DNA of 64,000 nt, taken from assembly GCF_900103645.1 (NCBI RefSeq), contig NZ_FNHP01000003.1, positions 186,001-250,000 on the forward strand, given 5' to 3'. The DNA is from Oryzisolibacter propanilivorax. Lineage in GTDB: Bacteria > Pseudomonadota > Gammaproteobacteria > Burkholderiales > Burkholderiaceae_C. Position 1 is the stretch's first letter, and each line of letters begins with the position of its first letter. The notes below the pieces were generated by a model. That model was given only the letters and a program-made list of their open reading frames with translations, did no database searches and had not been told where the DNA came from. Below are positions 9,963 through 22,394 of the stretch, one piece after another. Made by a program: the position numbers and the translations under genes.

Positions 9963-12900
9963 ACCAGCACCCGCTCGATGCCGCCCGCGTTGGCGCGCTG
10001 CACGAACTGCGGCATCCAGTCCTCGCCCAGGATCTGCCGCGCCATCTCGACCACGATGTAGTCGGCCTCCAGCAGCCCATTGGACAGGTCGTCCTGGTAG
10101 CGCGACACGCCCTGCAGGCAGCTCGGGCAGCTGGTCAGGATCTTGATGTTGCCCTGCTGCGGCACGGCGCCGCTGGCACGCAGCTGCGCCTCGCCCTTGC
10201 GGATTTCCTCGGTCTTGCGAAAGCGCACTTGGGTGGAGATGTCAGGGCGCGTCACGCCCAGCGTGCCGGACTCGCCACAGCAGCGGTCGCTTTTCAGCAC
10301 CTGGTCGCCGACCAGCGCGCGCACGGTCTGCATCGAGTCGCCCTGCTTCATCGGGTTGTGGCAGGGCTCGTGGTACAGGTAGCCGCCCTGGCCCGCGGGC
10401 AGCGCGATGCCCTTTTCCAGCAGGAACTCGTGGATGTCGATCATCCGGCTGCCCGGGAAGATCTTGTCGAACTGGTAGCCCTGCAGCTGGTCGTAGCAGG
10501 TGCCGCACGAGACCACCACGGTCTTGATGTCCAGGTAGTTCAGCGTGGTCGCCACGCGGTGGAACAGCACCCGGTTGTCGGTGATCATCTTCTCGGCCTT
10601 GTCGAACTGGCCGCTGCCGCGCTGCGGATAGCCGCAGCACAGATACCCGGGCGGCAGCACGGTCTGCACGCCGGCATGCCACAGCATGGCTTGCGTCGCC
10701 AGGCCGACTTGGGAAAAAAGCCGCTCCGAGCCGCAGCCGGGGAAGTAGAACACCGCCTCGCTGTCCGCCGCCGTCTGCGGGTTGCGGATGATGGGCACGT
10801 AGTCCTTGTCCTGGATGTCCAGGAGCGCCCGCGCGGTCTTGGTCGGCAGCCCGCCGGGCAGCTTCTTGTTGACGAAGTGGATCACCTGCTCCTTGACCGG
10901 CGCCGTGCCCACGGTGGCGGGCGGGTGCGCCGTCTGGCGCCGGCCGACGGCGCGCAGCGCATCGACGGCCACGCGCTGGGCCTTGAAGCCGACGTTGACC
11001 ATGCCCGCGCGCAGCGTGTTGATGGTGCGCGGTTCGGTGGCGTTGAGCATCGCCATGGCCAGCTTGTTGCCGGGGCGGAAGCTCTTCTTGTCCATCTTGC
11101 GCAGCAGGTTGCGCATGTTCATGCTGACGTCGCCGAAGTCGATCTTCACAGGGCACGGTACGTAGCACTTGTGGCAGACGGTGCAGTGGTCGGCCACGTC
11201 CTCGAACTCCTGCCAGTGGTGGCTGGAGATGCCGCGGCGCGTCTGCTCCTCGTACAGGAAGGCCTCGGCCAGCAGCGAGGTCGCCAGGATCTTGTTGCGC
11301 GGCGAATAGAGCAAATTGGCGCGTGGCACGTGCGTCGAGCACACCGGCTTGCACTTGCCGCAGCGCAGGCAGTCCTTGACGCTGGCGACGATGGCGCCCA
11401 GGTCGCTTTGCTGCATGATCAGCGACTCGTGCCCCATCAGCCCGAAGCTGGGCGTGTAGGCGTTGGTCAGGTCGGCATAGCGCAGCGAGCGGCGCGTGCC
11501 GTTGCCGCTGGCATCGCCCGCATCGCCGGCGTGCCCCGGCTGGCTGGCGGCCAGCAGCGCGGGATCGCGCAGCAGCTTGCCCCAGTTGAAGTGCCCGCGC
11601 GGGTCCACGCGCTGCTTGTAAGCGGCAAAGGGCGCCAGTTCCTCGTCAGTCAGAAATTCCAGCTTGGTGATGCCGATGCCGTGCTCGCCCGAGATCACGC
11701 CGTCCAGCGAGCGCGCCAGCTGCATGATGCGCTCGACCGCTTCGTGCGCGGTCTGCAGCATGGCGTAGTCGTCGCTGTTGACGGGGATGTTGGTGTGCAC
11801 GTTGCCGTCGCCGGCGTGCATGTGCAGCGCCACCCACACCCGGCCCTTGAGCACGCGCTGGTGGATGGCCTGCACGGCCTCCAGGATCGGCTGGTAGGGC
11901 GCGCCGGCGAAGATCGCCTCCAGCGGCTTTCGGATCTGCGCCTTCCAGCTGGCGCGCAGCGTGTGGTCCTGTAGCTGGGCAAAGAGCATGTCCACCTGCT
12001 GCAGCCACTCGGCCCAGGTCTGGCGCACCTCGGACAACAGTGCCTGCGCCTGCGCCACGCGGTCGCCCAGCAGCACCGCCGCGGGGATGCCCTGCGCATC
12101 GTCCTGCTGCCCCAGGGGCAGCTGCTCCTGCGCGAAGAAGTCCTGCAGCGCATCGCACAGCGCCAGCTTGTTGCGCAAGCTGAGCTCGATGTTGATGCGC
12201 TCGATGCCGTCGGTGTACTCGGCCATGCGCGGCAGCGGGATGACCACGTCCTCGTTGATCTTGAAGGCGTTGGTGTGGCGCGAGATCGCCGCCGTGCGCT
12301 TCCTGTCCAGCCAGAACTTCTTGCGCGCCTCGGGGCTCACCGCCGTGAAGCCCTCCCCGGCGCGCGAGTTGGCGATGCGCACCACCTCGGCGGCGGCGCG
12401 CGCCACGGCGTCCGGGTCGTCGCCGACCAGGTCGCCGATCAGCACCATCTTTGGCAGCTTGCCGCCGCCCTTCTTGCTCTTGGTGGCGTAGCCGACGGCC
12501 TTCAGGTAGCGGTCGTCCAGGTGCTCCAGGCCGGCCAGCAGCACGCCGGAGCGCTGCGCCTCGGCGAACATGAAGTCCTTGATCTCGACGATGCTCGGCA
12601 CGGCGTCGCGGGCGTGGCCGAAGAATTCCAGGCAGACGGTGCGCGTGTGCGCCGGCATGCGGTGCACGATCCAGCGCGCGCTGGTGATCAATCCGTCCGT
12701 GCCTTCCTTTTGCACGCCGGGCAGGCCCGACAAGAACTTGTCGGTCACGTCTTTGCCCAGGCCTTCCTTGCGGAAGGTGCGGCCGGGGATGTCCAGCCGC
12801 TCGGTGCGGATCGGCGTTTTGCCATCGGCCTGGAAGTACTGCAGTTCGAAACTGGCCACCTCGGCATCATGGATCTTGCCCAGGTTGTGCCCGATGCGCG

Positions 12901-13897
12901 TCACCTCCAGCCACTCGCCGTCGGGCGTGACCATGCGCCAGCTGGCCAGGTTGTCCAGCGCAGTGCCCCACAGCACGGCCTTCTTGCCGCCGGCGTTCAT
13001 GGCGATGTTGCCGCCGATGCAGCTGGCCTCGATCGAGGTCGGATCTACGGCGAAGACGTAGCCGGCGCGCTCGGCCGCGTCGGCCACGCGCTGTGTCACC
13101 ACGCCGGCCTCGCTCCACACCGTCGGCACGTCGTGCGCCAGGCCGGCCAAGCGCACCTGCTCGACCTCGGTCATGGCCTCGAGCTTTTCGGTGTTGATAA
13201 CGACGCTGCGCCAAGTCAGCGGAATCGCCCCACCGGTGTAGCCGGTGCCGCCGCCGCGCGGGATGATGGTCAGCTCCAGCGCGATGCACTCGCGCACCAG
13301 CGGGGCCATCTCGGCTTCGGTGTCGGGCGTGAGCACGACGAACGGGTATTCCACGCGCCAGTCGGTCGCGTCCGTCACGTGCGATACGCGCGACAACCCG
13401 TCGAACTTGATGTTGTCCTTGTGCGTGTGCGGCGCCAGGCGGCGCTGCACCTCGCGGCGTAGCGCGGCGGCCTGCACCAGGGTGGTGTCGAACTCGGCGA
13501 TCGCCCGGTTGGCGGCCTCCACCAGCTGGCCGACCAGGCGGTCGCGCCCGCTATCCTCGTGCGGCAGGCGACGCTTGTCGATCTCGGCCATGCGGTGGCG
13601 CATGGCATCCACCAGCAGTCGGCGCCGGCTGTCGTTGTGCAGCAGGTCGTCCTGCAGATAGGGGTTGCGCTGCACCGCCCAGATGTCGCCCAGAACTTCA
13701 TAGAGCATGCGCGCCGAGCGGCCGGTGCGGCGCTCGCGGCGCAGCTGGTCGAGCACGCCCCAGGCGGCCTCGCCCAGCAGGCGGATCACGATCTCGCGGT
13801 CGGAAAACGAGGTGTAGTTGTACGGAATCTCGCGCAGCCGGGCCGGCTCGGCGCCCTGCGCAGCCTGCACGGCCGCCAGCGCTATCGGAACGTTCAT
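9959..13897 (-). CDS. FAD-linked oxidase fused to Fe-S/CCG domains (DUF3683 type)
   Basis: A 1312-residue oxidoreductase. An N-terminal DUF3683-like region (residues 1-150, [20 protein letters not shown]) is followed by a PCMH FAD-binding domain with [15 protein letters not shown] near residue 220 and a lactate/glycolate-oxidase C-terminal domain ([20 protein letters not shown] and [10 protein letters not shown]). Next come two 4Fe-4S motifs ([11 protein letters not shown] and [16 protein letters not shown]) and two CCG domains ([10 protein letters not shown] and CCGESGTLG). This fuses the roles of GlcD and GlcF, so it probably oxidises a 2-hydroxy acid and passes electrons to quinones. The substrate is unknown. 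ATG 13897 is preferred because the frame upstream overlaps serS antisense to nothing recognisable. Confidence 0.9.
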   Translation of the reverse strand: MNVPIALAAVQAAQGAEPARLREIPYNYTSFSDREIVIRLLGEAAWGVLDQLRRERRTGRSARMLYEVLGDIWAVQRNPYLQDDLLHNDSRRRLLVDAMRHRMAEIDKRRLPHEDSGRDRLVGQLVEAANRAIAEFDTTLVQAAALRREVQRRLAPHTHKDNIKFDGLSRVSHVTDATDWRVEYPFVVLTPDTEAEMAPLVRECIALELTIIPRGGGTGYTGGAIPLTWRSVVINTEKLEAMTEVEQVRLAGLAHDVPTVWSEAGVVTQRVADAAERAGYVFAVDPTSIEASCIGGNIAMNAGGKKAVLWGTALDNLASWRMVTPDGEWLEVTRIGHNLGKIHDAEVASFELQYFQADGKTPIRTERLDIPGRTFRKEGLGKDVTDKFLSGLPGVQKEGTDGLITSARWIVHRMPAHTRTVCLEFFGHARDAVPSIVEIKDFMFAEAQRSGVLLAGLEHLDDRYLKAVGYATKSKKGGGKLPKMVLIGDLVGDDPDAVARAAAEVVRIANSRAGEGFTAVSPEARKKFWLDRKRTAAISRHTNAFKINEDVVIPLPRMAEYTDGIERINIELSLRNKLALCDALQDFFAQEQLPLGQQDDAQGIPAAVLLGDRVAQAQALLSEVRQTWAEWLQQVDMLFAQLQDHTLRASWKAQIRKPLEAIFAGAPYQPILEAVQAIHQRVLKGRVWVALHMHAGDGNVHTNIPVNSDDYAMLQTAHEAVERIMQLARSLDGVISGEHGIGITKLEFLTDEELAPFAAYKQRVDPRGHFNWGKLLRDPALLAASQPGHAGDAGDASGNGTRRSLRYADLTNAYTPSFGLMGHESLIMQQSDLGAIVASVKDCLRCGKCKPVCSTHVPRANLLYSPRNKILATSLLAEAFLYEEQTRRGISSHHWQEFEDVADHCTVCHKCYVPCPVKIDFGDVSMNMRNLLRKMDKKSFRPGNKLAMAMLNATEPRTINTLRAGMVNVGFKAQRVAVDALRAVGRRQTAHPPATVGTAPVKEQVIHFVNKKLPGGLPTKTARALLDIQDKDYVPIIRNPQTAADSEAVFYFPGCGSERLFSQVGLATQAMLWHAGVQTVLPPGYLCCGYPQRGSGQFDKAEKMITDNRVLFHRVATTLNYLDIKTVVVSCGTCYDQLQGYQFDKIFPGSRMIDIHEFLLEKGIALPAGQGGYLYHEPCHNPMKQGDSMQTVRALVGDQVLKSDRCCGESGTLGVTRPDISTQVRFRKTEEIRKGEAQLRASGAVPQQGNIKILTSCPSCLQGVSRYQDDLSNGLLEADYIVVEMARQILGEDWMPQFVQRANAGGIERVLV

Positions 13898-14065
13898 GGG
13901 GGTCAACCTGAATCGGGCGCTGGCCGCGCCCGCGTGTCGCTCGTGGGGGGCCGGCGATTTTACGGCAGGGGTAAAGAGGCCGCGCCCCGCCCCCCGTGGC
14001 GTGGCGGCGTGGTGCAGAGCATTGACAGGAATGCTGGCGCTCGATGCTGCACCGTGCGGCTGCCA

Positions 14066-14111
14066 CTCCCTCTCCCGCGCGCGGGAGAGGGCCGGGGTGA
14101 GGGTCTGCGCT
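14066..14111. repeat. palindromic intergenic repeat, possible terminator of serS
   Basis: A near-perfect palindrome CCCTCTCCCGCGCGCGGGAGAGGG (about 14068-14091) is followed by GCCGGGGTGAGGG. Sequences of this design recur between genes in Comamonadaceae and xanthomonads. It lies just past the serS stop and could act as a terminator or REP-like element. It lacks a U-run. Confidence 0.6.
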
Positions 14112-14124
14112 ACAGCACGAAGCT

Positions 14125-16233
<2,109 letters not shown>

Positions 16234-16290
16234 TTATTCAGGAGCTACAGGCCCTTGCGACTCAAGGGCTACAGGCCATTTTGGCCTGAA
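16234..16290. terminator. double-hairpin convergent intergenic element
   Basis: Two hairpins lie between convergent genes: GCCCTTG/CAAGGGC (16251-16269) and AGGCCA-TTT-TGGCCT (16273-16287). They are preceded by AGGAGCTACAG. This is one copy of the element family found at several gene ends in this window and may terminate transcription from both sides. Confidence 0.6.
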
Positions 16291-16294
16291 ACAC

Positions 16295-17614
16295 TCACAT
16301 CTCCACGCCGGGATCGGTATCCACCACCACCGGCGCCAGCCGCGTGGCCAGCACCTTGTCGATGGTCTTGCCGTCCATGTCCACGACCTCGAACTGCCAG
16401 TCCTCCCACTGCACCGTGTCGGTGACGCCCGGCAGCTTGCCGGTCAGCAGCATGACCATGCCGCTGAGGGTGTGGTAGCGCCCGCGCTCTTCCTCGGGGA
16501 CGCTGGCCAGCTGCAGCCGGTCTTTCAGCTCGGGCACCGGGATGTGCCCGTCCAGCAGCCAGCTGCCGTCCTCGCGCTGCACCGCCCAGGCGTCGGCCGG
16601 GTCGAGCGTGGTGAATTCGCCGGTGATGGCCTCGATCAGGTCCTGCAGCGTGACGATGCCCTGGACCTCGCCGTACTCGTCAATGACGAAGGCCATCTGC
16701 ACGCCCGACTGGCGGAAGTTGTCCAGCAACTCCATGCCGTTGATGGTCTCGGGCACGTACAGCGCGGTCTGCAGCGGCAGGTTGGTCAGCTCGCGCGCGG
16801 CCGGCTCGCGCAGCGCGCGCGACAGCCACTGGCGCGCGTTCAGCACGCCCAGGATGTCCTCCATGCCGCCGCGCACCACCGGAAAGCGCGCGTGGTCGGA
16901 CTCTTCGATGCGCGCCAGGTTGTCCTCGAAGGAATCGAGCACGTCCAGCACCACCACGTCGGCGCGCGGCACCATCAGCGAGCCGATCTGCCGGTCGTCC
17001 AGGCGAAAGACGTTGCGCACCATCAGATGCTCGTTGGATTCGATCACCCCGGCGCTGGTGCCCTCGGCCAGCACGGCATGGATCTCGGCCTCGGTGACGG
17101 TGGCCGAGGTTTCCTTCACGCCCAGCAGGCGCAGCAGGCCCTGGGTGGATACCGACAGCAGCCGCACGAAGGGCTTGGTGGCAATCGCCAGCCAGTTGAT
17201 CGGCCGCGCCACCAGGCGCGCCAGCGTCTCGGGGTAGCTCTGGCCCAGCCGCTTGGGCACCAGCTCGCCGACGACGATGGAGAAGTAGGTGATGACCAGC
17301 ACCACCAGGCCGGTGGCGACCCAGCCGGCAGTCTGCGCGTCCATGCCCAGGCGGATCAGCCACTCGCCCAACGGCTTGGCCATGGCCGACTCGCCGACGA
17401 TGCCGTTGAGCACGCCGATGGAGGTGATGCCGATCTGGATGGTGGACAGGAAGCGCGTGGGGTCCTCACCCAGCTTGGCGGCGGCTATGGCGCCGCTGTC
17501 GCCCTCGTCGATCAGCTTCTGCAGCCGCGCGCGGCGCGCGGACACCAGCGCCAGCTCGGACATGGCAAACAGTCCGTTGAGCACGATGAGGGCGAAAAGT
17601 AAGGCGATTTCCAT
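16295..17614 (-). CDS. CNNM/CorC (hemolysin-like) family membrane protein
   Basis: The 439-residue protein opens with a DUF21/CNNM membrane domain of about four segments (MEIALLFALIVLNGLFAMSELAL). A CBS pair follows (SLMVPRADVVVLDVLDSFED and LGVLNARQWLSRALREP), and a C-terminal CorC/HlyC transporter-associated domain holds LDGHIPVPELKDRLQL. Relatives are linked to Mg2+/Co2+ efflux or homeostasis; 'hemolysin' is a legacy label. The start at 17614 is chosen because the frame upstream is Pro/Arg-rich noise. Confidence 0.9.
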   Translation of the reverse strand: MEIALLFALIVLNGLFAMSELALVSARRARLQKLIDEGDSGAIAAAKLGEDPTRFLSTIQIGITSIGVLNGIVGESAMAKPLGEWLIRLGMDAQTAGWVATGLVVLVITYFSIVVGELVPKRLGQSYPETLARLVARPINWLAIATKPFVRLLSVSTQGLLRLLGVKETSATVTEAEIHAVLAEGTSAGVIESNEHLMVRNVFRLDDRQIGSLMVPRADVVVLDVLDSFEDNLARIEESDHARFPVVRGGMEDILGVLNARQWLSRALREPAARELTNLPLQTALYVPETINGMELLDNFRQSGVQMAFVIDEYGEVQGIVTLQDLIEAITGEFTTLDPADAWAVQREDGSWLLDGHIPVPELKDRLQLASVPEEERGRYHTLSGMVMLLTGKLPGVTDTVQWEDWQFEVVDMDGKTIDKVLATRLAPVVVDTDPGVEM

Positions 17615-17737
17615 ATGCGGGGAGCCCGTGATGCTCCCTGGGTGTGGCGGGACGGGAATTGTAGGAAGGCCTGCATTGTGCAGGGGCTTGCGCCGCGCGC
17701 CATGCGGGCGCATGCCGCGTGCCATTGCCGGCTCAGG

Positions 17738-17795
17738 GGCCAAATCGGGCCTCAGCCCTTGTATTCAAAGGGCCTGCAGCTATTTTTTTGAAAGC
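17738..17795. repeat. 3' intergenic palindrome copy beyond the OmpA-like gene
   Basis: A GCCCTT/AAGGGC hairpin (17755-17773) is followed on the plus strand by GCAGCTATTTTTTTGAAAGC. It has the same composition as the elements at 16234, 30308, 41358, 43524 and 53547. It lies just beyond the stop of the OmpA-like gene and may act as its terminator. Confidence 0.55.
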
Positions 17796-17805
17796 AGCCG
17801 AGTGC

Positions 17806-19002
17806 TCAGCCCGCGCTGCAGTGGCGTACCTTGAACTCCACCCGCCGGTCCAGCGAATCGCGCGTGTCGTCGGTGCCGCTGCCGATGATGTTCTCGCGCC
17901 AGCCGCGCCCGTCCACCTCGATGCGCCCGGCCAGCGCGCGCTCGTGCGCCAGCAGCAGCTCGCGCACGGCACGGGCGCGGGCCTGCGACAGACGCTCGTT
18001 CACCGTCTCGCTGCCGGTGCGGCTGGTGTGCCCGACCACCGTCAGGCAGTAGGCGCCCGCCACCGTCTCGCGCGCAATCTGGCGCAGCCATGCCGGATAC
18101 ACGGCGCTCACCGCGCGCTCGCGCCAAAACTCGGTTGTGCCGGGGTTGAACAACAGGCGCACCGCCAAGTTGTCGGTGGCCAGGCCGAGGGCGACGATCT
18201 GCGCGAAAGCGGCCTCGGCCTGCTGCGTCTGGCCCAGCTTGCCGTGGCAGTTGTACAGGCCGTTGAACACCCGTAACTGCTGGCCATCAGGCCGCTGGGC
18301 GGCAGCCTGGTAGCGCGCCAGCGCGTCGGCATGGCGGCCGGCGTCGTAGGCCTGGGTGGCCTCGTTGATGAGCGCGGCGGTGTCCAGGGAGGCGAGATAC
18401 GGGCCGTCGGCGGCGCTGCCCTGCGGCGCGCGCGCGGTCTGGATGTAGCCCTGCGTCAGCCGGTCGGACACCAGCGACGGGCTGTCGGCGAAGTAGGCGG
18501 TGGGCGCGGCGTCGATCTCGGCGGCCGCCACCCGCGCGGTGGAGCTGGCGATCACCAGCGCCGTGCGCCGCTCGGTGACGGTGGCGCTGAGCACGTAGTC
18601 GGCGCCGCCGCCATCCGGGCGCGCCAGGGTGCCGGCGATGACGTAGTCGGCGTGCTGCACACCCTGGGCGTCGAACGGCTCGATCTTCAGGCCCCCGTCC
18701 TGCATCGCCAGGCGCTGCGTCAGCAGCTGGGCGGCATGCGCAGCGCTGGCGGTCTGTTGGCCGCTATGCGCGTCGATGAACGGGTCCAGCACCACACGGC
18801 GGCTGCGCATGCGCTGCAGGATGCTGGTGTTGAGCTGCCCCGCCAGGTCGTCGCCCAGGCGCGCGACGGCCACCGGCAGGCTGCCGGCGGCGGCGGCCGG
18901 CGGCGCGGGCGGGTTACTGATGCAGGCGGCCAGGACGCCCAGCAGGCAGCCGCCCAGCACATGGCGCGCACGGCGCAGGACAGAGGCGGTCGTCAGTGGC
19001 AT
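17806..19002 (-). CDS. OmpA-domain lipoprotein
   Basis: The 398-residue protein has a lipoprotein signal (RRARHVLGGCLLGVLAAC, lipobox LAAC about residue 26). A central domain of unknown type and a TPR-like helical stretch follow (about residues 205-265, ALINEATQAYDAGRHADALARYQAA). The C-terminal OmpA peptidoglycan-binding-like domain holds LTVVGHTSRTGSETVNERLSQARARAVRELL. Export to the periplasm or outer membrane is expected. GGGGA lies six bases before the ATG. Its start overlaps the stop of the upstream membrane protein by 10 bases, suggesting a two-gene unit. Role unknown. Confidence 0.85.
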   Translation of the reverse strand: MPLTTASVLRRARHVLGGCLLGVLAACISNPPAPPAAAAGSLPVAVARLGDDLAGQLNTSILQRMRSRRVVLDPFIDAHSGQQTASAAHAAQLLTQRLAMQDGGLKIEPFDAQGVQHADYVIAGTLARPDGGGADYVLSATVTERRTALVIASSTARVAAAEIDAAPTAYFADSPSLVSDRLTQGYIQTARAPQGSAADGPYLASLDTAALINEATQAYDAGRHADALARYQAAAQRPDGQQLRVFNGLYNCHGKLGQTQQAEAAFAQIVALGLATDNLAVRLLFNPGTTEFWRERAVSAVYPAWLRQIARETVAGAYCLTVVGHTSRTGSETVNERLSQARARAVRELLLAHERALAGRIEVDGRGWRENIIGSGTDDTRDSLDRRVEFKVRHCSAG

Positions 19003-19838
19003 GTGGTCCCCAGGTAATGGCGATCGGATGGCTGCAGAGTCTCGCCCAGGCTGAAGCGCGACAGCAGCTCAGTGCAGCGCGCGCGCTGCTGGGCCGTCAG
19101 CGCCGAGCCAGCAGGGGCCGGCGCGCTGCTGGCGGCAGGCGCGGCATCGGCGCGCGGTGGCTGCGCGGCCTGTCGCCTTGGCGGGGCGACAGATGCCTGG
19201 GCAAGCGGCACGCCCACAGCCACAGCCGCTTGGGTCTGGGCCGGCGCCGCTACCGGCGCAGGGCCGGGCTCGGGCCTGGGCGCCGCCCGCACCATCGCTG
19301 CGGCGGAAGCGGAAGTCGGGCCGGCCTGTGCCGCTTCGGCCGCAGGCTGCGCTGCATTGGGCCGTGACAGCGCAGCCGTTCGGGCTGTGACATCCGCCAG
19401 CGACTGCACCTGGATGGCACCCGCTGCCTCATCGGCCTCGGCCGGGGCGGCGGCTCCGGTGGCGCGAGCGGGCGCCGAGCGCTGGTGCGCCATGAACGCC
19501 TCGGAAATCACGATGCCGCACAGAAAGAACAGCGTGATCGCCAGCAGCACGCCGTGCGGGCTGACGGAGCCATTCTCGTCCGTGCCTTGCATTTCTGGCT
19601 GTACCAGCGGCGGTGCCGGCTGGCGCCAGTGCAGATGGAAGTGGCGCGCCCAGGCCAGCAACGTCACCGTCAGCAGCGCCGCGCCTACGCCGCGTACCAG
19701 CCACCCGCTGGGGTCCAGCAGCGTGAGCATGGCGATGCCAAACGCCACCGCACCGCCCAGCATGTAATACGGCCCCAGCCAGTCGCGCAAGGCAAAACCG
19801 GTGTTGCGGATGTCCTGGGCAATCGAACGGTTTTCCAT
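18993..19838 (-). CDS. unknown membrane protein with Ala/Pro-rich tail
   Basis: No family is recognised. The N-terminal part has three hydrophobic segments (WLGPYYMLGGAVAFGIAMLTLL, VRGVGAALLTVTLLAWA, VLLAITLFFLCGIVISEAFMA). About 110 low-complexity Ala/Pro/Gln residues follow, and a short C-terminal piece ends CTELLSRFSLGETLQPSDRHYLGTTCH, which looks like a conserved anchor. The start is uncertain: ATG 19838 gives MENRSIAQ, while ATG 19916 or GTG 19949 would add 26-37 residues. The gene overlaps the OmpA-like lipoprotein gene, so the two probably act together at the envelope. Confidence 0.65.
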   Translation of the reverse strand: MENRSIAQDIRNTGFALRDWLGPYYMLGGAVAFGIAMLTLLDPSGWLVRGVGAALLTVTLLAWARHFHLHWRQPAPPLVQPEMQGTDENGSVSPHGVLLAITLFFLCGIVISEAFMAHQRSAPARATGAAAPAEADEAAGAIQVQSLADVTARTAALSRPNAAQPAAEAAQAGPTSASAAAMVRAAPRPEPGPAPVAAPAQTQAAVAVGVPLAQASVAPPRRQAAQPPRADAAPAASSAPAPAGSALTAQQRARCTELLSRFSLGETLQPSDRHYLGTTCH

Positions 19839-19962
19839 GGGCAGGGCCAAGCGGAGCAAAGGGGCGGAGGCGTCTGGACGCAGAGGGCCGGAGACGCCCT
19901 GGGGCTCTGCCGGCATGGCGGGGAAATTGTAAGGGGATGATTCGCCCACCCCCGATGCATGC

Positions 19963-20925
19963 TCAGGCCATGCCTGTGGCGGGGGGCGCCTCCAGCCTGA
20001 GCCCCTTGGGCAGCGGAAATTTCACCGTTTCTTCGATCCCTTCCATCTTGCGCACGGCCACGGCGCCCAGCGCCTTGATGCGCTCGATCACGGCCTGCAC
20101 CAGCACCTCGGGCGCCGAGGCGCCTGCGGTCAGGCCCACGCGCGAGACGCCTTGGAACCATTCGGCGCGCAGTTCGTCGGCACTGTCCACCATATAGGCG
20201 GGCCGGCCCAGGCGCGCGGCCAGCTCGCGCAGGCGGTTGCTGTTGGAGCTGGTCGGGCTGCCGACCACGATCACCAGGTCCACCTGGGGCGACAGCAGCT
20301 TGACCGCGTCCTGGCGGTTCTGCGTGGCATAGCAGATGTCCTGCTGCTTGGGCTCGCGGATGGAGGGAAAGCGCGCACGCACGGCGGCGCTGATCTCGGC
20401 GGCGTCGTCCACCGACAGCGTGGTCTGGGTGACCACGGCGAGTTTTTCGGTCTGCGCCGGCTGCACGCGCGCCACGTCGGCCACGTCCTCGACCAAGTGG
20501 ATGCCGCTGTCGAGCTGGCCCATCGTGCCCTCGACCTCGGGGTGGCCCTTGTGGCCGATCATGATGAACTCGTAGCCTTCCTTGGCCAGCTTGGCGACCT
20601 CGACGTGCACCTTGGTCACCAGCGGGCAGGTGGCGTCGAAGATGGAAAAGCCGCGTGCGCGCGCTTCTTCCTGCACCGCGCGGCTCACGCCGTGGGCCGA
20701 GAACACCAGCGTCGCGCCGGGCGGCACGTCGGCCAGGTCCTCGATGAAGATCGCGCCCTTGGCCTTCAGGTCGTTGACCACGTAGGTGTTGTGCACGATC
20801 TCGTGGCGCACGTAGATCGGCGCGCCGAACTTGGCCAGGGCGCGCTCGACGATCTCGATGGCCCGGTCCACGCCGGCGCAGAAGCCGCGCGGCTCGGCCA
20901 GCAGGATTTCATGTGGTGCGTTCAT
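19963..20925 (-). CDS. ispH: 4-hydroxy-3-methylbut-2-enyl diphosphate reductase
   Basis: Last enzyme of the MEP isoprenoid pathway, converting HMBPP to IPP and DMAPP with a 4Fe-4S cluster. The three cluster cysteines sit in [26 protein letters not shown] and [12 protein letters not shown]. The substrate-binding [14 protein letters not shown] stretch is present. At 320 residues the length is normal. The start lies three bases after the fkpB stop, the usual fkpB-ispH arrangement. Confidence 0.97.
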   Translation of the reverse strand: MNAPHEILLAEPRGFCAGVDRAIEIVERALAKFGAPIYVRHEIVHNTYVVNDLKAKGAIFIEDLADVPPGATLVFSAHGVSRAVQEEARARGFSIFDATCPLVTKVHVEVAKLAKEGYEFIMIGHKGHPEVEGTMGQLDSGIHLVEDVADVARVQPAQTEKLAVVTQTTLSVDDAAEISAAVRARFPSIREPKQQDICYATQNRQDAVKLLSPQVDLVIVVGSPTSSNSNRLRELAARLGRPAYMVDSADELRAEWFQGVSRVGLTAGASAPEVLVQAVIERIKALGAVAVRKMEGIEETVKFPLPKGLRLEAPPATGMA

Positions 20926-20928
20926 GGC

Positions 20929-21402
20929 CTACAGCACGCCGATGATCTGCACTTCGAACGTCACCGCCACGCCAGCCAGCGGGTGGCTGAAGTCGAAGCG
21001 CACCGCGCCGTCGCTCTCGCGCACCTCCAGCGCCAGGCCGGCGTACTGGCCGGCGCCGCCGGGCATGGGGAACTGCACCACGTCGCCCACACGGTACTGC
21101 TCCTGCGGGTCGCCCAGCTCGTCGAGCAGCTTGCGCGCCACCCACTGCCGCATGTCGGCGTTGCGCTCGCCGAAGGCCTCGCCGGCGGCCAGCTGGAAAG
21201 TCTGGCGCGTGCCTTCGGGCAGGCCGATCAGATACGCCTCCAGCGCCGGCGACAGCTCGCCGGTGCCCACGGTGAGCGTCGCCGGCTTGTCGGAAAAGGT
21301 GTTGATCACGTCGCCCGCCGGGCCCGCCAAACGGTAATGCAGCGTGAGGAAAGAGCCGGCCTGCACGAGCGGCGTGCCGGCGGCGGTAGCGTTTGCAGTC
21401 AT
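20929..21402 (-). CDS. fkpB: FKBP-type peptidyl-prolyl isomerase (SlpA/FkpB)
   Basis: This 157-residue two-domain isomerase has an FKBP part (LTLHYRLAGPAGDVINTFSDKPATLTVGTGELSPALEAYLIG) with an inserted IF/chaperone flap (AFGERNADMRQWVARKLLDEL). It is cytoplasmic, with no signal peptide. A far longer upstream frame is a shadow of the divergent radC gene; ATG 21402 (MTANATAAGTPLV) is chosen. It is paired with ispH. Confidence 0.92.
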   Translation of the reverse strand: MTANATAAGTPLVQAGSFLTLHYRLAGPAGDVINTFSDKPATLTVGTGELSPALEAYLIGLPEGTRQTFQLAAGEAFGERNADMRQWVARKLLDELGDPQEQYRVGDVVQFPMPGGAGQYAGLALEVRESDGAVRFDFSHPLAGVAVTFEVQIIGVL

Positions 21403-21501
21403 GGAATGGGAGCGGCGCCAGGGCCGGAGAAAGGGAAACGACAGGGCGCCCGCAGGCGCTGGATACACTGCCCGCCATTGTAGGAAACCGGCCCCGACCC
21501 C

Positions 21502-22191
21502 ATGCCGCTCAAGGACCTGCCGCCCGACGCCCAACCGCGCGAGAAACTGCTCGCGCGCGGCCCCGCCGCCTTGGCCGACGCAGAGCTGCTGGCCATCCTG
21601 CTGCGCACCGGCATCGTCGGCAAGGGCGTGCTGCAGCTGGCCGATGAGTTGCTGGCGCCGCCCGCGCAAGGGGGCTTTGGCGGCATCGCCGGGCTGCTGA
21701 ACGCCAACATGGCGCAGCTCTCGCGCATCAAGGGCCTGGGGCCGGCCAAGCGCGCCGAGCTGGTCGCCGTGCTGGAGCTGGCGCGCCGCGCGCTGGCCGA
21801 GCAGCTGGCCGAGCGCGCGGTGTTCGACTCGCCCGCGGCCGTGCGCCAGTACCTGCAGCTGCACCTGGCGGCGCGCGGGCACGAGGTCTTCGCCGTGCTG
21901 TTCCTGGACAGCCAGCACCGGCTGATCGCGCTGGAGGAGCTGTTTCGCGGCACGCTGACGCAGACCAGCGTCTACCCACGCGAGGTGGTGCTGCGCGCGC
22001 TGCACCACCACAGCGCCGCCGTCATCCTGGCGCACAACCACCCCAGCGGCAGCGTGCAGCCCAGCCGCGCCGACGAGGCGCTGACGCAGACCCTGAAAAG
22101 CGCCCTGGCGCTGGTGGACGTACGCGTGCTGGACCACGTCATCGTCGCGCCGGGGGCGTCGCTGTCGATGGCCGAGCAGGGCCTGGTGTGA
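21502..22191 (+). CDS. radC: RadC family JAB-domain protein
   Basis: The 229-residue protein has an N-terminal helix-hairpin-helix-like part (ARIKGLGP-type, [21 protein letters not shown]). A C-terminal JAB1/MPN metalloprotease-like domain carries the JAMM signature [18 protein letters not shown]. It is named for DNA repair, but the role is disputed. Length and domain order match chromosomal RadC rather than the short mobile-element forms. Divergent from fkpB. Confidence 0.95.
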   Translation: MPLKDLPPDAQPREKLLARGPAALADAELLAILLRTGIVGKGVLQLADELLAPPAQGGFGGIAGLLNANMAQLSRIKGLGPAKRAELVAVLELARRALAEQLAERAVFDSPAAVRQYLQLHLAARGHEVFAVLFLDSQHRLIALEELFRGTLTQTSVYPREVVLRALHHHSAAVILAHNHPSGSVQPSRADEALTQTLKSALALVDVRVLDHVIVAPGASLSMAEQGLV

Positions 22192-22394
22192 ACCTTCGGG
22201 CGCCGCGCGGGGCGGCAGCGCGCGTCGGCAGGGGCGCAGGCACCTGCGCAGCCACGGGCACCGCCGGGTCAGCACCAGCCCTGTCGGCGAATGCGGCAAG
22301 GCCACCGCTCGACCCCGCACCGCCCCGGCCGACGTTGCACGCAGGACATGCATCCAGACCGGCTGCGCCGAGCCCATCGGCGCCGCTGCCGGCA

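Noticed and set aside
9824-11974. 716-residue plus-strand open frame
   Set aside because: It is antisense to the FAD oxidoreductase; Ala/His/Arg/Leu composition gives it away.
21502-22191. RadC as a marker of a mobile island
   Set aside because: Full-length chromosomal form, normal GC, and divergent from fkpB-ispH; no integrase or plasmid genes.
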